64,000 nt of DNA. Origin: Marivita sp. S6314 (GTDB taxonomy: Bacteria; Pseudomonadota; Alphaproteobacteria; Rhodobacterales; Rhodobacteraceae). The stretch is from assembly GCF_023015985.1 (NCBI RefSeq), contig NZ_JALKAO010000003.1, positions 1 through 64,000 of the forward strand, read 5' to 3'. Shown here piece by piece: positions 61,975-64,000 of the stretch. Below the pieces are notes generated by a model. The model ran no database searches. It saw only the letters and a list, made by a program, of their open reading frames with translations, and had not been told where the DNA came from. The translations under genes were made by a program, and so were the position numbers. How positions within the stretch are numbered: position 1 is the first letter of the stretch; each line of letters opens with the position of its first letter.

Positions 61975-62699
61975 GTGAACACGAAGCCCCGGTTGACCGG
62001 CAACACTTGTCCGGTCAGCGTCAGCGCGGCCTCGCTCAGCAGAAAGGCAACGGTGCCTGCAATATCTTCGGGAGGCTGCGCGCCGGGCACGGCTCGACCG
62101 TCCTCGTACTGCGCATGGCGCGCGCGTGGGACGTAGTCTGTGCTTTCGGTCGTCAGGATACCTGGCGCAATCGCGGTGACCCCGACCCCGTCAGGCCCCA
62201 ACTCGCGCGCCAGTGACCGGGTCATGGAAATGACCGCACCCTTGGAGGCGGTGTAGGAAATCAGGTTGGGCGCGCCCCAAAGCGCAGTGTCCGACGCGAC
62301 GTTGACGATCCGCCCGCTGCCCGATTGCCTGAGCAGCGCGGCGGTGGCTTTGATCATCAACCACGTGCCGCGCACGTTCACTTCCATCACGCGGTCCCAT
62401 GTGTCGATGTCGACATCTTCGAACCCGATGCCGCCAATGCCGGTGGCGATTGCACCATTGTTGACAAGACCGTGCAGCGGGCCGCCCACGGCGTCCGCCA
62501 GCGCGGTGATGCTCCCGGGGTCGCGCAAATCGACGGGGTGAAACCGCGCGCCCAGCTTTTCAGCCACGGCTCGGCCCTCGTCCTCCAGGATATCTGCAAG
62601 GATCAGGTCCGCACCGGCGTCGGCCAGATGGGTCGCCAGAGTCGCGCCCAATCCGCGCGCCGCGCCGGTGACCAGAATGCGCCGTGCCTGCAGGCTCAT
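61971..62699 (-). CDS. short-chain dehydrogenase/reductase (classical SDR)
   Basis: A 242-residue SDR with TGAARGLGATLA, NNGA, the catalytic S-Y-K set (NVASDTALWGAPNLISYTASK) and the C-terminal ALTLTGQVLPVNRGF. Unlike the SDR at 50145 it keeps Tyr and Lys. 4-bp overlaps with both neighbours put it in one unit with the Rieske oxygenase; a dihydrodiol or alcohol dehydrogenase role is plausible. Confidence 0.92.
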   Translation of the reverse strand: MSLQARRILVTGAARGLGATLATHLADAGADLILADILEDEGRAVAEKLGARFHPVDLRDPGSITALADAVGGPLHGLVNNGAIATGIGGIGFEDVDIDTWDRVMEVNVRGTWLMIKATAALLRQSGSGRIVNVASDTALWGAPNLISYTASKGAVISMTRSLARELGPDGVGVTAIAPGILTTESTDYVPRARHAQYEDGRAVPGAQPPEDIAGTVAFLLSEAALTLTGQVLPVNRGFVFT

Positions 62700-63739
62700 T
62701 CAGCCGCAACCTTCGCAGCATCCTCGGCCGCGATCTGTTCCTTGGCAGCGCGGTGCAGCGCCCGGCGCAGATGGGCGACGCCGATGTCGTGCTGATAGAG
62801 CATTTCGCGGGTCCGCGCGTCGTCGGGCATGCCTTCCAGCATCACGCGGTCCTGCTCAAGTACGTTCCAGTGCCGCTCTTCCAGACACGCGCGATAGAGA
62901 AAGCGCCAACTGTCGCGGTCAAATCCTTCGACCTTGCGCATCCGCCAGAAGAAGACCTTGCATTTCTGCGGTCCGATCGGGGTCACGTAGCCAAGGATCC
63001 GCATGTGCCCACCGGGTCCGGCGGCAGGCGGGTAGGGGATGTCGAGGAAACAGAACATGCCCCCATCGGCTACCGAAAATTCCGTCCAGTCGAAATTCTC
63101 GCCCACCTGGCCCACGCGGCTGACCCGGAACCCGTCTTCGCGGTTGTCGAGTTCCAGCAGGTCCTGCTTGGAGCCGAAGGCCAGTGTAAAGCTTTCCGCG
63201 TGCAGGTAGCAGCCGTGCATCGGGTCGGCGAGGTTGTCCAGCGCATAGCGATAGTTGACGCCCCACTCGGCGGTGCACAGGAAACCGGTCCAGGCCGGGT
63301 CCGACAGTTCGACCGGCAAGGGCAAGTCGTGCGGTTCGTCGTCCTCGTTGTCAGACACGAAGACGAACACGGCGTCGCTGGCCTCTTGCACCTTGTAAGA
63401 GCGCAGCGCCTTGCGGCCTTCCATCGGGCAGTCCGGCATGGCCGGAACACGTTGGACCGTGCCGGTCCCGTCAACGATCACGCCGTGGTAGCGGCAGCCG
63501 ATATTGCCGTCATGTATCTCGCCATAGCTCAGCGGCGCGCCACGATGCGGGCAGAAGTCCTCGATGCAGCGGATATCCCCGGTGCCATCGCGCCAAAGCA
63601 CCAGTTTGCGACCCAGAGCAACCGCGCCGTAAGGCCGGTCACTTTTGATCTCGACAGATTTCGCGACCGGGTACCATTGGTTCCGCAGGCCTTCATTAAC
63701 CCGCTCTTCAACCCGGGTTTTCATATCGGCGGTCATCAT
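62696..63739 (-). CDS. Rieske non-heme iron oxygenase, alpha subunit
   Basis: A 347-residue aromatic ring-hydroxylating or demethylating oxygenase. Rieske cluster ligands C63/H65 (CPHRGAPLSYG) and C82/H85 (CRYHG); mononuclear iron motif N169-x2-D172-x2-H175-x4-H180 (DNLADPMHGCYLH). The size fits the vanillate O-demethylase/phthalate oxygenase class. No reductase or ferredoxin gene is visible to the right edge. GGAGG precedes the first ATG. A G-run/C-run hairpin sits upstream at the neighbouring gene's stop. Confidence 0.93.
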   Translation of the reverse strand: MMTADMKTRVEERVNEGLRNQWYPVAKSVEIKSDRPYGAVALGRKLVLWRDGTGDIRCIEDFCPHRGAPLSYGEIHDGNIGCRYHGVIVDGTGTVQRVPAMPDCPMEGRKALRSYKVQEASDAVFVFVSDNEDDEPHDLPLPVELSDPAWTGFLCTAEWGVNYRYALDNLADPMHGCYLHAESFTLAFGSKQDLLELDNREDGFRVSRVGQVGENFDWTEFSVADGGMFCFLDIPYPPAAGPGGHMRILGYVTPIGPQKCKVFFWRMRKVEGFDRDSWRFLYRACLEERHWNVLEQDRVMLEGMPDDARTREMLYQHDIGVAHLRRALHRAAKEQIAAEDAAKVAAE

Positions 63740-63764
63740 CTTTCAAATCCTCCCTGATCGGCCC

Positions 63765-63779
63765 GGGGGGTTACCCCCC
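63765..63779. terminator. G6-TTA-C6 hairpin at the stop of the partial gene
   Basis: Perfect GGGGGG / CCCCCC pairing with TTA loop, where TTA is the reverse-strand stop codon of the partial gene at the right edge. It separates that gene from the Rieske gene (25 bp further). Confidence 0.5.
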
Positions 63780-64000
63780 GAAGCCGTTTTCCGCATATGC
63801 CGCATCCAGATCGGCGTTAAGGGCTGCAAGTTCCTGCGCAAGGCTGTCGGCTGTCCAATCGGCCTTACCAGAACTCGGGCACTCGACACCTTTTTGTGCA
63901 AGCGCCGCAGCCAAAGCATCCGGCCCCGATACGCCGGACGCGTAAAGCTCCATCAACGCGTCCGCCAGCGCCTCTTCCTGCGCGGTCAACGCCCGGCCCC
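63771..64000 (-). CDS. small helical protein, recombinase-like HTH domain type (partial, 5' end outside window)
   Basis: At least 72 residues with the frame still open to the right edge; the apparent start is an internal TTG. The visible part is helical (LADALMELYASGVSGPDALA, ADWTADSLAQELAALNADLD, ending AAYAENGFGG) and recalls small 'recombinase-like helix-turn-helix' proteins encoded beside Rieske oxygenases. No catalytic motif is visible. It may be an accessory or regulatory subunit of the Rieske system. Confidence 0.55.
   Translation of the reverse strand, partial: GRALTAQEEALADALMELYASGVSGPDALAAALAQKGVECPSSGKADWTADSLAQELAALNADLDAAYAENGFGG

Overview
The window looks like a chromosomal segment of a marine Roseobacter-type alphaproteobacterium (Rhodobacteraceae). 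This rests on overall high G+C, the G-rich/C-rich terminator after aspS, several short families typical of the group (DUF1467-like, DUF6455-like and DUF2892-like proteins), and a dense set of TRAP transporters and marine-type catabolic operons. I see no phage, transposase, integrase, CRISPR array or rRNA. No gap between genes exceeds about 280 bp. All assignments come from reading the sequence; no database search was run.

Layout. 1-1.3 kb: end of a flagellar operon (partial fliK-like gene carrying a hexanucleotide repeat, then flgD). 1.4-6.7 kb: housekeeping carB and aspS, divergently transcribed. 6.9-18.4 kb: a reduced-sulfur island on the minus strand. It holds two SQR/FCSD-like flavoproteins (one cytosolic and fused to a DUF442 phosphatase-like domain, one Tat-exported), a stand-alone persulfide-dioxygenase-like MBL hydrolase, DUF2892, DsrE-like, SLAC1-like, cytochrome b561-like and SulP membrane or periplasmic proteins, and two Crp/Fnr regulators. 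A GGTGAC-N3-GTCACC palindrome lies upstream of both main operons. 18.6-27.1 kb: mixed chromosomal genes (AraC regulator, acyl-CoA dehydrogenase, response regulator, methylmalonyl-CoA epimerase, nitroreductase, M48 lipoprotein, three tandem Cys-rich DUF6455-like proteins, NDUFA9-like protein), followed by tRNA-Leu(CAG).

27.5-34.5 kb: a sialic acid catabolic locus (nanA divergent from nanR-siaP-siaQ-siaM-nanE-nanK-nagB) without nagA. 34.7-40.8 kb: homogentisate catabolism (hmgA-maiA-fahA), a divergent MarR regulator with repeated operators, and a fused CoA-transferase that could activate the acetoacetate released by FahA. 40.8-48.1 kb: IclR regulator, TAXI-type TRAP transporter, sulfatase/phosphonate-monoesterase-like hydrolase and a second SulP transporter. 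48.3-64 kb: a catabolic island of alpha/beta hydrolase, extradiol (VOC) dioxygenase, unusual SDR, TPP enzyme, aspartate-dehydrogenase-like enzyme, aldehyde dehydrogenase, IclR, FAD monooxygenase, DctPQM TRAP transporter, second sulfatase, pentapeptide-repeat-like protein, SDR, Rieske oxygenase and a partial small helical protein. A three-half-site GAAC/GTTC operator precedes both forward transcription units of this island.

Most interesting parts: the sulfur island with its shared odd-spaced palindrome and Cys-containing Crp/Fnr proteins, and the 48-64 kb island, whose enzyme combination I cannot match to a named pathway. My working inference for the latter is uptake, desulfation and meta-cleavage of a (possibly nitrogen-bearing) sulfated aromatic compound.
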